64,000 nt of DNA from DASVVT01 sp036386415 (GTDB taxonomy: Bacteria > Acidobacteriota > Blastocatellia > Pyrinomonadales > Pyrinomonadaceae). Below are positions 62,319 through 64,000 of the stretch, in pieces. The stretch is from NCBI GenBank assembly GCA_036386415.1, contig DASVVT010000018.1:16789-80788 (forward strand), written 5' to 3'. A program made the position numbers and the translations under genes. The notes beneath the pieces were generated by a model. That model did no database searches. It was not told the DNA's origin and saw nothing but the letters and a program-made list of their open reading frames with translations. Every line of letters starts with the position of its first letter. Within the stretch, counting starts at the first letter, position 1.

Positions 62319-62744
62319 CTCACTTTTCAATTCCATTATGTGTTTCTCCCAGGAATAATCCTTAGCCCACCGAATGTATTTTTCTTGCTTGTTTCCAGTA
62401 GGCTCAATTCTTAGTGACGCTGACACCTTCGCGGCCTCAAAGGAGATTCCGTATAGCTCATTCAATTGTGGACAGTAAATAGCAAAATAATCCACCTCGC
62501 CTTTTTCATATCTTCTCATTGTCCGGTCATAGCTTGCATTTCTTCGCCTAGTCTTGCACTGTATGCAACCTTTCCCGAAAGTGGCGGTCTTGACTTGCAC
62601 CTTCACGATCCGAGTGCCTGTGTCAACAGCTAGATCATAAGGCCCACCTGTTCCGAATGGAATACAGACTCTCAATCCAGCTTTGGCATAGTGACCAAGC
62701 ACTATACCCTCTGCCTCGTTCCCAATATCAAATGTGGTTCGCAT
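62256..62744 (-). CDS. PD-(D/E)XK homing-nuclease-like protein (intron-type) overlapping the tRNA
   Basis: A 162-residue protein like the group-I-intron PD-(D/E)XK endonuclease family (I-Ssp6803I type): GNEAEGIVLGHYAKAGLRVCIPFGTGGPYDLAVD and KVQVKTA provide Glu, Asp, Gln and Lys of the active site. A CxxC pair (GCIQCKTR) may bind zinc. ATG 62744 has a strong AAAGGAG 7 bases upstream. The last 20 or so codons run antisense through the tRNA gene (62245-62318); the stop TGA is inside it. I-Ssp6803I is known from a tRNA-fMet group I intron in cyanobacteria; here the tRNA is uninterrupted and the gene free-standing. Confidence 0.75.
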   Translation of the reverse strand: MRTTFDIGNEAEGIVLGHYAKAGLRVCIPFGTGGPYDLAVDTGTRIVKVQVKTATFGKGCIQCKTRRRNASYDRTMRRYEKGEVDYFAIYCPQLNELYGISFEAAKVSASLRIEPTGNKQEKYIRWAKDYSWEKHIMELKSEWRGRDLNSRPTGYESVALTN

Positions 62745-63026
62745 TTAGGACTCCTTTCATTCTTCTAAATAGTTCAGAGGCTGCGCATCACGTGCGCGAC
62801 ATTATACCGCAGTCAGTACAAGGTAAATGTAAGTTTTTCGTCATGCATGCTCACCGGCGATAGATTGATTAAACTCGCAGGATGAATATATTCCGACTGA
62901 GAGATGAAATATTAATTGAAGAGATATGATAGCCGATGGTTTTAAGTGAGCTGTTTGCGCGTGGCAACGTTGGGCGCGTATCATGCCGACGGATAGTAGA
63001 TTAAAAGGTGAAAGTGGGGCTTCCAG

Positions 63027-64000
63027 ATGTCGGAGATTGTTCATCGCCCGCGACGGCTGAGATGGCGCGAGCCATTGCGTGCGCTGGTGCGCGAAACGAG
63101 GCTCGCGCGGGAGGATTTCATACTCCCGCTGTTTGCCTGTGCGGGGGAGGGCGTGCGGCGCGAGGTGGCGTCGATGCCCGGCGTTTACAATCTGTCCGTT
63201 GATGAGATCGTGCGGGAAGCGGCTGGCGCGTACGAGCTGGGAATCCGTGGCGTGATACTTTTCGGCCTGCCTGCGTCGAAGGATGAGACGGCCACGGGCG
63301 CGTATGCTGAGAACGGAATCGTGCAGCAGGCAGCGCGCGCCATTCGTCGTGCGGTTCCCGATCTGATTGTGATCGCAGATACGTGCCTGTGCGAATATAC
63401 ATCGCATGGTCATTGCGGCGTGGTGCGCGATGGTGAGGTGCTGAATGATGAATCGCTGGCGCTGCTGGCGCGCACGGCGCTGAGCCAGGCGGAGGCAGGG
63501 TGTCAGGTGGTCGCACCGTCGGCGATGATGGATGGACAGGTCGGCGCGATTCGTGAGGCGCTCGACGGCGCGGGCTTTGAGCATGTGGCGATCATGGCGT
63601 ATGCCGTCAAATATGCTTCGGCCTTCTATGGCCCGTTTCGTGAGGCAGCCGATAGCGCGCCAGCCTTTGGCGACCGCCGCGCCTACCAGATGGATGCGGC
63701 CAACGCGCGTGAAGCCATGCGCGAAGCCGAGCTGGATTACACGGAGGGAGCTGACATCCTGATGGTCAAGCCTGCGACCCCCTATCTGGACGTCTTGCGC
63801 GCGGTGCGCGACCGCTTCGACCTTCCGTTGGCCGCGTACCACGTCTCGGGTGAATACGCGATGATCAAAGCGGCGGCGCAGATGGGCTGGATAGACGAAG
63901 GGCGCGTGATGCTTGAAACTTTAACGAGCATCAAACGCGCCGGGGCAGACCTCATCATCACCTATTACGCGCGCGAAGCTATAAAAGCTATCAAAGAGAA
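63027..64000 (+). CDS. hemB: Delta-aminolevulinic acid dehydratase (porphobilinogen synthase), 3' end cut by window edge
   Basis: Condenses two 5-aminolevulinate to porphobilinogen in tetrapyrrole synthesis. Motifs in order: RWREPLRALVRETRL, PLFACAGEG, DTCLCEYTSHGHCG (three Cys of the zinc-type site), AGCQVVAPSAMMDGQ, and the catalytic lysines in AYAVKYASAFYGPFR and MVKPATPYLDV. The frame is open to 64000, so the end of the protein is missing. ATG 63027 fits family length. GTGGGG upstream may serve as ribosome site. Confidence 0.96.
   Translation, partial: MSEIVHRPRRLRWREPLRALVRETRLAREDFILPLFACAGEGVRREVASMPGVYNLSVDEIVREAAGAYELGIRGVILFGLPASKDETATGAYAENGIVQQAARAIRRAVPDLIVIADTCLCEYTSHGHCGVVRDGEVLNDESLALLARTALSQAEAGCQVVAPSAMMDGQVGAIREALDGAGFEHVAIMAYAVKYASAFYGPFREAADSAPAFGDRRAYQMDAANAREAMREAELDYTEGADILMVKPATPYLDVLRAVRDRFDLPLAAYHVSGEYAMIKAAAQMGWIDEGRVMLETLTSIKRAGADLIITYYAREAIKAIKE

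Noticed and set aside
62841..63842. 333-codon minus-strand frame at the right end
   Set aside because: Antisense to hemB, which is certain by motifs (Cys-rich zinc site and catalytic lysines).
1..64000. CRISPR array or rRNA operon
   Set aside because: The repeats found are mirror-image palindromes with few, unequal copies, not evenly spaced direct repeats; no rRNA segment was seen.

Overview
The window is a GC-rich (roughly 58-60% by eye) stretch of a bacterial chromosome. The gene style points to Acidobacteriota, probably Blastocatellia/Pyrinomonadaceae-like. Signs are eukaryote-like Ser/Thr kinases fused to PEGA, sulfatase-modifying or ankyrin domains, a winged-helix regulator fused to a TolB-like domain, a large secreted SBBP propeller protein, FG-GAP-tailed subtilisins, many exported peptidases, and small interspersed palindromic elements. 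No database was searched, so the taxonomic call is inference.

Layout. 1-6.7 kb: a kinase cut by the left edge (- strand), a MerR-like regulator with a leaderless-looking promoter, and leuS. 7.2-9.6 kb: a cytoplasmic subtilisin with a lysine-rich tail, convergent with a small gene resembling the subtilisin's own prodomain. 9.7-15.7 kb: an S9 peptidase, endonuclease IV, an M19 dipeptidase and a branched-chain aminotransferase. 15.8-24 kb: two very large secreted proteins. 24.7-26.8 kb: an RluA-type pseudouridine synthase carrying an in-frame palindromic insertion, and a CvpA-CAP fusion. 26.9-29.0 kb: an AT-richer restriction-modification island (nuclease candidate, XRE control protein, Dam-type methylase), followed by an internally deleted HrpB helicase. 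30-38.4 kb: a thioesterase, a wHTH regulator, an ABC binding protein, an aminotransferase/permease pair, an AlkA-like glycosylase and an aldo/keto reductase. 38.9-53 kb: an M23 peptidase, two CocE-type hydrolases, a 48-residue membrane protein, secreted unknowns, an AP2-domain protein, a CBS protein, a PilZ/pilin-like pair, XRE and GAF proteins and an M1 peptidase. 53.2-64 kb: a REC-PAS-GGDEF-EAL protein, a PRC-barrel protein, a lone TnpB element, a kinase-ankyrin receptor, an M15-like peptidoglycan protein, a CAU tRNA overlapped by an intron-type homing-nuclease gene, and hemB cut by the right edge.

The strongest non-coding signal is a set of interspersed elements in the gaps between genes. 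Each has two facing arms, and each arm is built from imperfect tandem copies of a short word. At least three families recur: A (CACAGAG words, ends GGTAGTGTCC/GGACACTACC), B (CGCAAAGGA words) and C (CACGAA words, ends ATACCAGA/TTGGTAT). One C copy sits inside an A copy, and a further palindrome of the same design sits inside a coding sequence. They look like MITE/REPIN-type mobile palindromes.

Functionally the window is mostly housekeeping plus secreted peptide breakdown (S9, M1, M19, CocE, S8, M23), with signalling proteins (kinases, c-di-GMP, PilZ, GAF) between. The most unusual protein-level items are the subtilisin/stand-alone prodomain pair, the homing nuclease lying over an intact tRNA, and the small restriction-modification island.
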